Shown here: in pieces, positions 17,233-25,728 of the stretch
How the letters are laid out: each line of letters starts with the position of its first letter
Numbering within the stretch: position 1 is the first letter of the stretch
Translations under genes and position numbers: made by a program
Assembly (NCBI RefSeq): GCF_030067675.1
Contig: NZ_JASJEV010000002.1
Location: forward strand, 310,001 to 374,000
DNA: 64,000 bases
Direction: 5' to 3'
Source: Chelatococcus albus
Lineage (GTDB): Bacteria > Pseudomonadota > Alphaproteobacteria > Rhizobiales > Beijerinckiaceae
The notes under the pieces: generated by a model
What the model saw: the letters and a program-made list of their open reading frames with translations, nothing else
Database searches by the model: none
What the model was told of the DNA's origin: nothing

Positions 17233-17487
17233 ATGGGCGATCGAACACGGATGCTGGTCGGACCAATCGGCGGGTTGCTGGCGGCCATCGTTTGCTGCGC
17301 TGCGCCTCTTCTGGTCGTCGCGATCGGGTCGCTCGGGATCGGCGGCGCGCTCGCGAGCGGTGCTTATCTGCTCATTCCCATTCTTGCTCTCGTGCTCGGA
17401 TGGGTCGGGCTGCGTCTTTACAGGCGCCGCGCGAGCGCTACGCCCTGCTGCGAAGACCAGTCCCTGAAAGAAGGTTTCAGACAATGA
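17233..17487 (+). CDS. merF: small mercury transporter MerF
   Basis: This 84-residue membrane protein has two hydrophobic helices, a cysteine pair in the first (Cys21-Cys22, VCCAAPL) and a second pair near the C-terminus (Cys72-Cys73, TPCCED). This layout defines MerF, an alternative or additional Hg(II) importer to MerT. Its stop codon overlaps the merA start (ATGA). Carrying both merT and merF in one operon is redundant but is seen in other mer operons. Confidence 0.9.
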   Translation: MGDRTRMLVGPIGGLLAAIVCCAAPLLVVAIGSLGIGGALASGAYLLIPILALVLGWVGLRLYRRRASATPCCEDQSLKEGFRQ

Positions 17488-18911
17488 GCGACTGCTGCAC
17501 GCCATCCAACGGACGCAGGAGCTATGACCTTGCCGTGATCGGCGCGGGCTCGTCCGGCTTTTCGGCCGCGATCACGGCGGCCGAGCAGGGCGCGCAGGTC
17601 GCGCTCATCGGCCACGGCACCATCGGCGGCACCTGCGTCAATGTCGGCTGCGTGCCGTCCAAGAATCTCATTCGCGCAACCGAAACGCTCCATCAGGCAA
17701 AGGCTGCCGCGCGCTTCGGCGGCATCCGCGCGGACGCAAGAATCGAGGACTGGCACGCGATGGTGCGCCAGAAGGATGATCTTGTGTCCGCGCTTCGCCA
17801 ATCCAAATATCTCGACCTGCTCCCGAGCTACAACACGATTGCGTATCTCGAAGGCCGCGCTCGCCTCGCGGATGGCGGCGTCGGGTTCAACGGCAGCCTC
17901 GTTAAGGCTGGCAAAGTGATCGTTGCCACCGGCGCTTCGCCCTCGTTGCCGCCGATTCCGGGGATCGACGGCGTTCCCTACCTCACCAGCACCACGGCAC
18001 TGGAACTGGAACGGCTCCCGAGATCACTGCTGGTGATCGGCGGCGGCTATATCGGCTGCGAGCTCGGACAGATGTTCGCCCGCGCCGGGGTCAAGGTGAC
18101 GATCGTCGATCTCGTGCCCATCCTGTCGGCCGGCGAGCCGGACATCTCCAAGGCGTTGGCGGACTACTTCCGCGCCGAGGGAATCGTGCTGCGCGAGAGC
18201 GTCAGGCCGCAGGCAATCCGAAAGACAGCCTGCGGAATTGCGCTCGACATCGGCGACGGCGGCAAGGACGACACACTCGAGGCCGAGATGGTCCTTGTCA
18301 CCACCGGCCGGCGGCCGAACACCGAAGGGTTGGGGCTCGCCGAAGCCGGGGTGGAGGTGCTGTCGAACGGCGGCATCAAGGTGGATGACCGGATGCGCAC
18401 GACGCGCGCGGGCGTTTACGCCGCAGGCGACGTGACCGGCCGCGATCAGTTCGTCTACATGGCGGCCTACGGCGCCAAGATCGCGGCGAAGAACGCTCTC
18501 AATGGTGACAGCCTCAGATATGACAATCATGCGATACCGGCGGTGGTGTTCACCGATCCGCAGGTCGCAAGCGTGGGCCTCACCGAGGCCGCTGCCCGCG
18601 CGGCGGGCTATCACGCGAAAGTATCGGTCCTTCCGCTCGATCAGGTGCCACGCGCGCTCGCCGCCCGCGACACGCGCGGGCTCATTAAGCTCGTTGCGGA
18701 TGCGAGAACCCGCAAGCTCCTTGGTGCGCACATTCTTGCCCCGGAAGGGGCCGATAGCATTCAGACTGCCGTCCTTGCTATCCGTCAGGGGCTCACGATT
18801 GATGACCTTGTTGACTCGATCTTCCCCTACCTCACAACGGTCGAAGGGCTGAAGCTTGCAGCATTGTCCTTCGAGAAGGATGTGGCGAAGCTATCGTGTT
18901 GCGCCGGTTGA
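17484..18911 (+). CDS. merA: mercuric reductase
   Basis: This 475-residue flavoprotein disulfide oxidoreductase reduces Hg(II) to volatile Hg(0) with NADPH and FAD in the cytoplasm. The FAD motif is GAGSSG (20-25), the redox-active pair is Cys51/Cys56 (GTCVNVGC), an NADPH motif VIGGGYIGCELG follows, and the essential C-terminal pair is Cys472-Cys473 (LSCCAG). The N-terminal heavy-metal-associated domain of many MerA proteins is absent, so this is the short form; an extra N-terminal CC (Cys4, Cys5) remains. Translation is coupled to merF. No merB, merC, merD or merE was found after it. Confidence 0.96.
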   Translation: MSDCCTPSNGRRSYDLAVIGAGSSGFSAAITAAEQGAQVALIGHGTIGGTCVNVGCVPSKNLIRATETLHQAKAAARFGGIRADARIEDWHAMVRQKDDLVSALRQSKYLDLLPSYNTIAYLEGRARLADGGVGFNGSLVKAGKVIVATGASPSLPPIPGIDGVPYLTSTTALELERLPRSLLVIGGGYIGCELGQMFARAGVKVTIVDLVPILSAGEPDISKALADYFRAEGIVLRESVRPQAIRKTACGIALDIGDGGKDDTLEAEMVLVTTGRRPNTEGLGLAEAGVEVLSNGGIKVDDRMRTTRAGVYAAGDVTGRDQFVYMAAYGAKIAAKNALNGDSLRYDNHAIPAVVFTDPQVASVGLTEAAARAAGYHAKVSVLPLDQVPRALAARDTRGLIKLVADARTRKLLGAHILAPEGADSIQTAVLAIRQGLTIDDLVDSIFPYLTTVEGLKLAALSFEKDVAKLSCCAG

Positions 18912-19088
18912 CGCTGTCGCGCAATCGTCGCCTGGTCGGTGTCGGCCAGGCGGCCAATATTGCGTGATTTCAACTCCGCAATGCGCCCGCCGCCGTAACG
19001 GAGTCGTTATCCGCTTGTTGTGGTCCGATGCCGGTGAATGCGGCCGAATGCGGCCATGAGATTCAATCAGTTCAGCGCATTACGGCCT

Positions 19089-20010
19089 GAGAGTCCGTCC
19101 CGAAAGTCATGAGGTGCGTGCGATGCGCCGGATGAGAGCCATGGCAGCAGCCGCATAGAGGAAGGCTGTCGCCGATGCGATCGTGGCTTCCGCATCCTTC
19201 CACAGCCTTCGGTTTCGGTTGATCCAGGCGAAGAAGCGCTCGACGACCCATCGCCTTGGCTGAACCGCGAAGCCGATCTGATGGGGCTTGCGGCGGACGA
19301 TCTCGACGGCGATGCGGGTTGCGGTCGCGACGCGCGGGCCTTGGTAGCCGGCATCGGCGAAGACCTTCTCGATGAAGGGGAACGGGCGGCGCGAGGCGGC
19401 CAGCAGCAGACCCGCGCCGTCACGATCCTGCATGCTGGCCGGGTGGGCGAAGGGGACGAGGCCGCGCCCGTCGGTATCGACGAGGGCATGGCGCTTGCGG
19501 TCCATGACCTCCTTGCCGGCGTCGCAGCCGCGCGGCCCGCTGGCCTCGCGCGTCTTCACGCTTCTTCACGCGTCTTTCTGTCGATGATGCAGGCGCTCGG
19601 CGAAGCCGACCGACCGCTGCGTTCGCGATCGACCATCAGCAGCGCATGATTCAGCGCCTCGAACACGCCGCCGTCGCGCCGCGCGGCAAACCAGCGACAG
19701 ACCGTGCTCCCGGGCGGCAAATCGCTCGGCAGGAGCCGCCAGGCGAGGCCGCCGCGCATCACGGAGAGGATCGCGTTGACGATCTCGCGCAGCGGCCAGG
19801 ACGAGGGCCGGCCCGTCCGCTTCGGCCTTGGCAGCGACGGCTCGACCAGCCGCCACTCCGCATCCGTCAGATCCGTTTCGTATCGAAGCCCCGCGCGACG
19901 ATGCTGCCGGCGAGTGGCTGGGGGCCACATCGCTCGCTTCCCAAGATGGCCTGAACAACCCCTTGGAATCACGAGTGTCCCGGCCACTCAACCCTTTCGG
20001 GACGGGCTCT
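19089..20010 (-). mobile_element. IS5-family insertion sequence, about 0.92 kb
   Basis: Terminal inverted repeats flank a transposase. The left end is AGAGTCCGTCCCGAAAG (19090-19106) and the right end is CTTTCGGGACGGGCTCT (19994-20010); they match at 16 of 17 positions. The transposase stop codon abuts the left repeat. The element is about 920 bp, normal for the short IS5 subgroups with two reading frames. I see no convincing target-site duplication. It lies just after merA and marks the right border of the mercury module. Confidence 0.85.
19107..19930 (-). pseudogene. IS5-family transposase, split by a frameshift
   Basis: The N-terminal part (YETDLTDAEWRLVEPSLPRP, then an insertion domain and ACIID with the first catalytic Asp) ends at a stop near 19556. 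The C-terminal part (SGPRGCDAGKEVMDRKRHAL, DAGYQG and WVVERFFAWINRNRRLWKD, with the remaining DDE residues) is in another frame. At the junction (19545-19565) the sequence GCGTGAAGA occurs twice ten bases apart. Removing one copy would restore a normal D-x-x-SVKT reading, so a 10-bp tandem duplication probably broke the gene. Some IS5 subgroups use programmed frameshifting between two frames, which is the alternative. Confidence 0.72.
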
Positions 20011-20146
20011 TGGACCTGGCGCCACACAAATGATGGAGGCAACCGGAGGCGGCATTCTTTCCGGGGCCCGTTCCGTGCCGGGGCAACCGTTGATCCGCCA
20101 GCGCCGATTTCCCTGGCTCAGGCCGAGTGGGCAGCCCACTGAAGGC

Positions 20147-20953
20147 TCATGGCTGACTCGCCTTTCCGAGCGCTCGCGCGACCCCGATGCTGCGCTCGAG
20201 CACGAGCACGATGCCGATCGTGGCGACGATGAGGATGACGGAGGCGGCGGCGATGAGCGGGTCCGTCCGTGTCTCGACGTAGCGGAACATCTCGACGGGG
20301 AAGGTGGAGAGCTTGGGGCCGACGATGAACAGCGAGATGACCACTTCGTCGAAGGAGACGAGGAAGGACAGCGCCGAGGCCGCCACGATGCCGGGCATCA
20401 TCATCGGCAGGGTCACACGCCGGAAGACGGTGAAGGGCGGAGCTCCGAGCGTGGCCGCCGCATCCTCGATCGCCGGCGGCAGCGTGCCGAGCGCGGTGGC
20501 GATCACCCTCAGCGCATAGGGCAGGGTGACGACGAGATGGGCGATGACGAGGCCGGGATAGGTGGCGAGCAGGTCCACCCGCACGAAGACGAGCAGGATC
20601 GCGAGGCCGAGCACGATCGAGGGCAGGAGAAGGGGAGCCGTGAACAGGCTCATCAGCCAGTCCCGGCCCCTGAAGTCGAGGCGCACGAGCGCATAGGCTG
20701 CAGGAACGGCGAGCGCGAGGGAGAGCGCCGTCACCGTCGCGGCGAGCGCGAGGCTCGTCCTGAAGGCGCTCATCAGCACGGCGTTCCGCGGCAGTGCGGC
20801 GAAGTACTTGAAACCCCAGGACTGCGGCGGGAAGGCCAGGAACGGATCGTTGCTGAAGGAGATGGGAAAGACGAAGAGAACGGGTGCGAGCAGAAAGGCG
20901 AAGAGCAGCCCGACAAGCAGCGTGAAGCCCTGGGAGTTGCGTCCGATGTCCAT
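20147..20953 (-). CDS. PotC-like ABC importer permease
   Basis: This 268-residue permease has six hydrophobic segments and the EAA-type loop EDAAATLGAPPFTVFRRVTLP. It belongs to the PotC branch (polyamine, iron and related importers). It is the last gene of the minus-strand operon and starts 11 bp after the PotB-like permease. The substrate cannot be inferred from it. Confidence 0.9.
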   Translation of the reverse strand: MDIGRNSQGFTLLVGLLFAFLLAPVLFVFPISFSNDPFLAFPPQSWGFKYFAALPRNAVLMSAFRTSLALAATVTALSLALAVPAAYALVRLDFRGRDWLMSLFTAPLLLPSIVLGLAILLVFVRVDLLATYPGLVIAHLVVTLPYALRVIATALGTLPPAIEDAAATLGAPPFTVFRRVTLPMMMPGIVAASALSFLVSFDEVVISLFIVGPKLSTFPVEMFRYVETRTDPLIAAASVILIVATIGIVLVLERSIGVARALGKASQP

Positions 20954-20964
20954 CGCATTCCCTC

Positions 20965-21849
20965 TCAGTCGAGCAGGCGGACGACGCGGGTGTAGGCCAC
21001 GAGCGCCAGCCCGAAGATGGCCAGGATCACGATCGACATCGTCGCCGCCAGCGGCCAGTTGAGGATGACGATCGCCTGGTCGTAGATCTCCGTCGCCAGC
21101 AGGAAGACCCGCCCGCCGCCGAGCAGCTTCGGCGTGATGAAGGACGAGACCGCGAGCACGAAGCAGAGCAGGCAGCCGAGGGCGATGCCCGGCAGGGTGA
21201 GCGGCACCACCACACGCCGGAAGGCGGTCCAGGGCATGGCGCCGAGGGACTGGGCCGCCTCCTCGTAGGTCCGGTCGAGCCGGCCGAAGCCGGCCATCAG
21301 CGACAGCACCATGTAGGGCATGAGGATTTCGACGAGGCCGATGACGACGCCGGTCGTATTGTTGACGAGGCGCAGCGGCTCGTGGATCACGCCGGCGCTC
21401 GTCAGGAGACCGTTGACGAGGCCCCTGTCCCCGAGGATGAGCATCCAGCCGTAGGTTCGCACCACGGCGCTGACGAGGAGCGGCGAGACGGTGACGATCG
21501 TCAGCAGGCTCTTCCACTGCGCCGGGGCGCGGTGGATGAAGAGCGCGATCGGGTAGGACGCGACGAGCGTGAGCAGCGTGATGGCGAGGCTCATGCCGAT
21601 CGATCGGGTCACGAGCTCCAGATAGAACGGGTCCATGACGAAGGCGAGGTAGTTGGCGAAGGTCACCGCCTCGCGCAGGCCACCGCCGCCCGTCGCCTCG
21701 TTGAACGACATGCGGAAGAGGTTCGCGACCGGCGCCAGGAAGCCGATGGCGTTGACGATGGCGATCGGCAGCAGCATGGCGGCCGCGAGCGGCGCGACCG
21801 GACGTTGGCGGGTCGCTGCCGGGGCGTCCGAGAAGGTGGCCACCGTCAT
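20965..21849 (-). CDS. PotB-like ABC importer permease
   Basis: This 294-residue permease has about six membrane segments and the EAA loop EEAAQSLGAMPWTAFRRVVVP. Its ATG at 21849 overlaps the ATPase stop by four bases, so translation is coupled; a longer in-frame start at 21888 would run into the ATPase gene and is less likely. It pairs with the PotC-like protein to form the channel. Confidence 0.9.
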   Translation of the reverse strand: MTVATFSDAPAATRQRPVAPLAAAMLLPIAIVNAIGFLAPVANLFRMSFNEATGGGGLREAVTFANYLAFVMDPFYLELVTRSIGMSLAITLLTLVASYPIALFIHRAPAQWKSLLTIVTVSPLLVSAVVRTYGWMLILGDRGLVNGLLTSAGVIHEPLRLVNNTTGVVIGLVEILMPYMVLSLMAGFGRLDRTYEEAAQSLGAMPWTAFRRVVVPLTLPGIALGCLLCFVLAVSSFITPKLLGGGRVFLLATEIYDQAIVILNWPLAATMSIVILAIFGLALVAYTRVVRLLD

Positions 21850-22976
21850 GGCCGATCCTCGAAGACGAGCGTATCGACGACGGACCATTCGAGCTCGACT
21901 TCGTCGCCGCGGCTGATCGGCTGCGGGCCCGCGGCCGTCGGCTTCTCCACCTGCATCACTCCGGGGCCGACATCGACGTCATACTGGAAGACGTCGCCCA
22001 CATAGGTCGTCCGCACCACCCGGCCGACGAGCAGGTTCGTGCGGGCATGGGGGCGCGCGGAGCCGGGGTGGGGATGGATGTGGATGCGGTGCGGGCGCAC
22101 CGAGATCCGGACTTCAGTGCCGCGCGCCGGCGTTTCCGTGGCGCGCAGGGTCAGCGGCCCCACTTCGATGACGCCTGCCTCGCGCACGATCCCGTCGAGC
22201 TTGTTGGAGCGTCCGACGAAGTCGGCGATGAAGGCGCGCCGGGGTCGCTCATAGATCTCGAAAGGGGTGCCGAGCTGCACGAGCTCGCCTGCCTGCATCA
22301 CGGCGATGCGGTCGCACATGCTGAGCGCCTCGACCTGATCATGCGTGACGAAGAGGGTGGTGATGCCAAGCCGTCGCTGGATCTCGCGGATCTCCGTGCG
22401 CATCTCCTCGCGCAGCTTGGCGTCGAGGTTGGACAGGGGCTCGTCGAGGAGCAGGATGCTCGGGCGGATGACGAGGGCGCGGGCGAGGGCGACGCGCTGC
22501 TGCTGCCCGCCGGAGAGCTCCCGCGGCCGACGCTCCCCGTATTGGGCGAGGCGCACGAGCGCCAGCGCCTCGGCGACGCGCTTGCCGATGTCGGCCTTCG
22601 GCACCTTGCGCATCTCAAGGCCGAAGGCGACGTTCTCCGCCACGGTCATGTGCGGGAAGAGCGCGTAGTTCTGGAAGACGAGGCCGATGTCCCGCCGATA
22701 GGGCGGCAGATGCGTCACGTCGCGCCCGCCGATGACGATGCGCCCGGCGCTCGCCGGAACGAGCCCTGCCGTCATGCGCAGGGTCGTCGTCTTGCCGCAG
22801 CCCGAGGGGCCGAGCAGGGCGATGAATTCTCCCTGCCTGACGGCGAGATCGAGGGCGGCGACGGCGACCACCTTGTCGTACCGCTTCTCGAGCCCTTCCA
22901 GCACCAGATGGTCGGGCCGGGGATCGTGCGCGGGCGCGATCGTCGGCATGTCCCGGTCAATGAGAGAGGTCATCAT
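21846..22976 (-). CDS. PotA-like ABC importer ATPase
   Basis: This 376-residue ATPase has Walker A GPSGCGKTTT, Q-loop FQNYALFPHMT, signature LSGGQQQRVALAR, Walker B ILLLDEPLSNLDAKLR and switch FVTHDQVEA. A C-terminal TOBE domain of about 110 residues follows. ATG 22976 (or 22973) is favoured because AGGGG lies eight bases before it. It should energise the importer formed with the two downstream permeases and the binding protein just upstream. Confidence 0.92.
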   Translation of the reverse strand: MMTSLIDRDMPTIAPAHDPRPDHLVLEGLEKRYDKVVAVAALDLAVRQGEFIALLGPSGCGKTTTLRMTAGLVPASAGRIVIGGRDVTHLPPYRRDIGLVFQNYALFPHMTVAENVAFGLEMRKVPKADIGKRVAEALALVRLAQYGERRPRELSGGQQQRVALARALVIRPSILLLDEPLSNLDAKLREEMRTEIREIQRRLGITTLFVTHDQVEALSMCDRIAVMQAGELVQLGTPFEIYERPRRAFIADFVGRSNKLDGIVREAGVIEVGPLTLRATETPARGTEVRISVRPHRIHIHPHPGSARPHARTNLLVGRVVRTTYVGDVFQYDVDVGPGVMQVEKPTAAGPQPISRGDEVELEWSVVDTLVFEDRP

Positions 22977-22999
22977 CACCGTCACCCCTCACGGTCCAG

Positions 23000-24061
23000 T
23001 CATCGGCTCGCTGGCAGCACCTGGCGGCGCCACTGCTCGGTCAGCTTGTCGCGGAGCTTGGCGAGGGCGATCCAGTCGACCCTGATCATGCGCTCCATCA
23101 CGCCCGCGGCGGTGCGGTCGAGCGCCTCCTTGCCGATCTCGGCCTTCTTGTTCGTGGGGGCGTAGAACATGGTCTCGGTGAAGGCCTTCTGCGCCTCGGG
23201 CCCGAGGGCGTAGTCGATGAAGGCTTCCGCCGCCTTCTTGTTCTTCGAGCCGGCGACGAGATTGATGGTATTGATCTGGAAGACGCTGCCCTCCTTCGGC
23301 AGCACGACGTCCAGAAGGCCCTTCGACTGGTCCTTGTAGAACTGGCTGCGCGCGTTCCAGCCGACGCCGACGTCGGCCGTGCCGTTGATGACGAGCGTAT
23401 AGGCGTCGGGCTTCGGGTCCCAGCTCTGCACCAGCGGCGCGAGCTCGACCATCCTGGCGAAGCCCTTGTCGAGCCCGCGGGCGGGATCGCCGCCGCCGGC
23501 CATGGCATTGGCGATGACGGTAAGCGCCGTTCCCTGGATGTCAGGCACGCCCGGCATGACGAACTTGCCCTTGAAGCGGGGGTTCCACAGGTCGTTCCAG
23601 CTCGTGGGCGCCGGGCTGACTGCCTTCGTGTTGTAGATCAGGGTGAGATGGTCGAAGGTGACGCCGCGGCCCGCGACGCCCTCGATCGTCGCCAGGTCGT
23701 GCAGGCTGGCGAGGTTCGGCACATTGGCGGCCTCGAGCGGCACGAAGAGTTCCTCGTCCGTCGCCACCCTGGCGATGGACACGTCGAGCAGCGCCACGTC
23801 GACCTGCGGACTTCCCTTCTGGGCGCGCAGCGTGCCGAGCATCTGGGCCGAACTCTGCGCCGGATAGTAGTTCACCCTGATATTGGGAAACCTCTTCATG
23901 AAGGGCTCGACGACGGCCTTCGTGTAGTTGTCCTGGAACACCCCGCTGTAGGCGGCGAGGGTGATCTCGCCGGAGAGGGAGGTGTCCTGCGCGAAGGCCG
24001 GCAGCGCCGTGAGGGCGCTCGCGGCAAGGCCGGCGATGAACAGGCGGCGGTCGATGGTCAT
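23000..24061 (-). CDS. PotD-like periplasmic binding protein
   Basis: This 353-residue binding protein has a signal peptide with an RR pair (IDRRLFIAGLAASALTALPA), possibly Tat-compatible, cleaved near FAQD. The mature part has the family pattern ITLAAYSGVFQDNY and DVALLDVS, FDHLTLIYNTKAV, PTSWNDLWNPRFKGK and FQINTINLVAGSKN. These fit the spermidine/putrescine-type group that also binds other amines and small acids. AGGGGAAGG precedes ATG 24061. The substrate is unknown; the companion amidohydrolase and RraA-like genes suggest an amide or keto-acid-yielding compound. Confidence 0.88.
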   Translation of the reverse strand: MTIDRRLFIAGLAASALTALPAFAQDTSLSGEITLAAYSGVFQDNYTKAVVEPFMKRFPNIRVNYYPAQSSAQMLGTLRAQKGSPQVDVALLDVSIARVATDEELFVPLEAANVPNLASLHDLATIEGVAGRGVTFDHLTLIYNTKAVSPAPTSWNDLWNPRFKGKFVMPGVPDIQGTALTVIANAMAGGGDPARGLDKGFARMVELAPLVQSWDPKPDAYTLVINGTADVGVGWNARSQFYKDQSKGLLDVVLPKEGSVFQINTINLVAGSKNKKAAEAFIDYALGPEAQKAFTETMFYAPTNKKAEIGKEALDRTAAGVMERMIRVDWIALAKLRDKLTEQWRRQVLPASR

Positions 24062-24122
24062 GGTCGTGGCCTTCCCCTGGATCGGACGGCCGGCGGTGCA
24101 TCGCCGCCGGCCTCGCTTGTCT

Positions 24123-24800
24123 TCATTGCGCGGCAACGCGGCGGTTCGCCTCTTCCACGATGCGCGTCGCGCCGGAGATGTCGGCGAGCTTCTCGCCCTT
24201 GTGGATGCGGTTGAGCAGCGTGATCTCGCGCTCCTGCATGCCGATGGCACGGCTGCAGATCGCCTCGGCCTCATCGGGCTTGAGCACCAGCACGCCGCTC
24301 TCGTCGGCGAGGATGGCGTCGCCGGGGCAGATCGTCTGGCCACCGACGGTCACGGGGACGTTGAAGGCGCCCTCGAGGCCGAGGAGCTTCGTGGTGATCG
24401 GCGAGGGGCCGCGGCACCAGACGGGCATGTCGCAGCGGCGGATCTCGGAGAAATCGGTTGCCGGGCCGTCGATGATGCTGCCGACGACGCCGGAGGCCTT
24501 CGCGGCATTCGTGACGACGCCGCCCCAGCAGGCGTGGCGCGTGTCGCCGCAGCGGTCGATCACCAGGAAGTCGCCGGGCCGCACGAGGCTGAGAACGTGG
24601 TGCAGCAGGGTCGAGTCGGCGCCGGGGATGCGCAGGGTGACGGCGGTGCCGGCGACGCGCTTATGCGGCAGGACCGCCCGGATGGCCGGGTCGACGAAGC
24701 CCGAATGGAGAATGTGGCCGATGGTCGCCGTCTCCACCTGTTCCATGAGCGCGACGAGCTTGGCGGGCAGCTGCCTGGGCAGGGCGTTGAGCATGAACAT
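24123..24800 (-). CDS. RraA-family protein (aldolase/decarboxylase-like)
   Basis: This 225-residue protein belongs to the RraA/HMG-aldolase family. Typical blocks are GTAVTL, PGDFLVIDRCGD, ASGVVGSIIDGPATDFSEI, PVTVGGQTICPGD and DESGVLVLKP. Members include 4-hydroxy-4-methyl-2-oxoglutarate aldolase, oxaloacetate decarboxylase-like enzymes and RNase E regulators, so the name alone does not fix the reaction. The DRxGD region with Arg and Asp that act in aldolases looks intact (DRCGD), favouring an enzyme. It lies 11 bp after the amidohydrolase gene and before the importer, which points to catabolism of the imported compound. Confidence 0.85.
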   Translation of the reverse strand: MFMLNALPRQLPAKLVALMEQVETATIGHILHSGFVDPAIRAVLPHKRVAGTAVTLRIPGADSTLLHHVLSLVRPGDFLVIDRCGDTRHACWGGVVTNAAKASGVVGSIIDGPATDFSEIRRCDMPVWCRGPSPITTKLLGLEGAFNVPVTVGGQTICPGDAILADESGVLVLKPDEAEAICSRAIGMQEREITLLNRIHKGEKLADISGATRIVEEANRRVAAQ

Positions 24801-24811
24801 GGGGCGGGTCC

Positions 24812-25618
24812 TCAGCCGAGCACGTGATGATCGGCGACGGGAAGGCTCCGGCGGATCTCTGCCAGATAGCCCTTGTCGAGCCGCGCCGTGATGAAGCCCT
24901 CGCGGTCGGATGCCTGGGCGATCACGCTGCCCCAGGGGTCGATGGTCATGGTGTGTCCCCAGCACGCCTTCCTGCCGCCGGCGTGGGTGCCGACCTGGCC
25001 CGTCGCGAGGAAGTAGGTCTGCGTCTCGATGGCGCGCGCGCGGCAGAGGGTCTCCCAGTGGTCCTTGCCGGTCTGCAGGGTGAAGGCCGCCGGCAGCACG
25101 ATCACGTCCGCGCCGCGGTCGCGCAGCTTGCGGAAGAGCTCGGGAAAGCGCAGGTCGTAGCAGATCGCGCAGCCGACCGTGTACTCGCCGACCCTGTAGG
25201 TGACGACCTCCTCGCCGCGCCCGACCGTCTCCGACTCGAGATAGCGCAGGCCGCCCGGCACCACGACGTCGAACAGGTGGATCTTGCGGTAGCGCGCGAT
25301 CTCCCTGCCGTCGGGGCCGAAGACGAGCGTGGTGTTGAAGAACTGGTTGCCCGCCTTCTCCACGACGCTGCCGGCGTGGATCGTGACCTTATGGCGGGCC
25401 GCAAGGCCCGACATCAGCCTGTAGGAGGTGCCCTCCGGAAAGGCCTCACCCGTGCTCTGCTGGCCCGTCGGGTCGGGAACGAGGGCGGCATAGTATTCGG
25501 GCAGGACGATGAGGTCAGGCCCCTCCTTCTCGACAGCCTCGGTCACGAGCCGCGCCGCTGTCTCGAGATTGGCCTCCTTGTCCTCCCGGGTGTTCATCTG
25601 GATCTGGGCGACCTTCAC
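24812..25618 (-). CDS. nitrilase-superfamily carbon-nitrogen hydrolase
   Basis: This 268-residue protein shows the nitrilase-superfamily catalytic triad: Glu41 (VLPEYY), Lys112 (RYRKIHLF) and Cys153 (GCAICYDLRFPEL). Its length and motifs match Nit1/Nit2-like omega-amidases and related amidases rather than true nitrilases. It probably hydrolyses an amide to acid and ammonia in the cytoplasm. It is the first structural gene after the LysR regulator and starts 110 bp from it. The shared operon suggests action on the imported solute; the actual substrate cannot be told. Confidence 0.9.
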   Translation of the reverse strand: MKVAQIQMNTREDKEANLETAARLVTEAVEKEGPDLIVLPEYYAALVPDPTGQQSTGEAFPEGTSYRLMSGLAARHKVTIHAGSVVEKAGNQFFNTTLVFGPDGREIARYRKIHLFDVVVPGGLRYLESETVGRGEEVVTYRVGEYTVGCAICYDLRFPELFRKLRDRGADVIVLPAAFTLQTGKDHWETLCRARAIETQTYFLATGQVGTHAGGRKACWGHTMTIDPWGSVIAQASDREGFITARLDKGYLAEIRRSLPVADHHVLG

Positions 25619-25705
25619 GTCATCCTCCGTGGTGCTCCCGCATTGGTTGCAATCATCGGAAGAGAGCTTCCCGAGCGTCCAACTCGAAATCCTGATCCGG
25701 CCCGA

Positions 25706-25717
25706 TAGAAATTTCTA
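25706..25717. promoter_or_regulatory. palindrome upstream of amidohydrolase operon
   Basis: TAGAAATTTCTA is a perfect 12-bp palindrome in the 110-bp AT-richer gap between the LysR gene and the amidohydrolase. Its T-N10-A ends resemble the LysR-box form, and it lies about 90 bp upstream of the start codon. It is a likely binding site of the adjacent regulator. Confidence 0.5.
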
Positions 25718-25728
25718 ATAATCCTTGT

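Noticed and set aside
19556..19559. Programmed frameshift in the IS5-family transposase
   Set aside because: No slippery run is seen at the overlap, and a 10-bp duplication explains the break better; kept only as an alternative.
19080..20020. Target-site duplication of the IS5-family element
   Set aside because: Flanks (GCCTG on the left, TGGAC on the right) share no clear direct repeat.
20030..20995. Plus-strand open frame of 321 codons over the PotC-like permease
   Set aside because: Its translation is dominated by Asp, Glu, Arg and His repeats, the usual mirror of a hydrophobic permease; no signal or domain.
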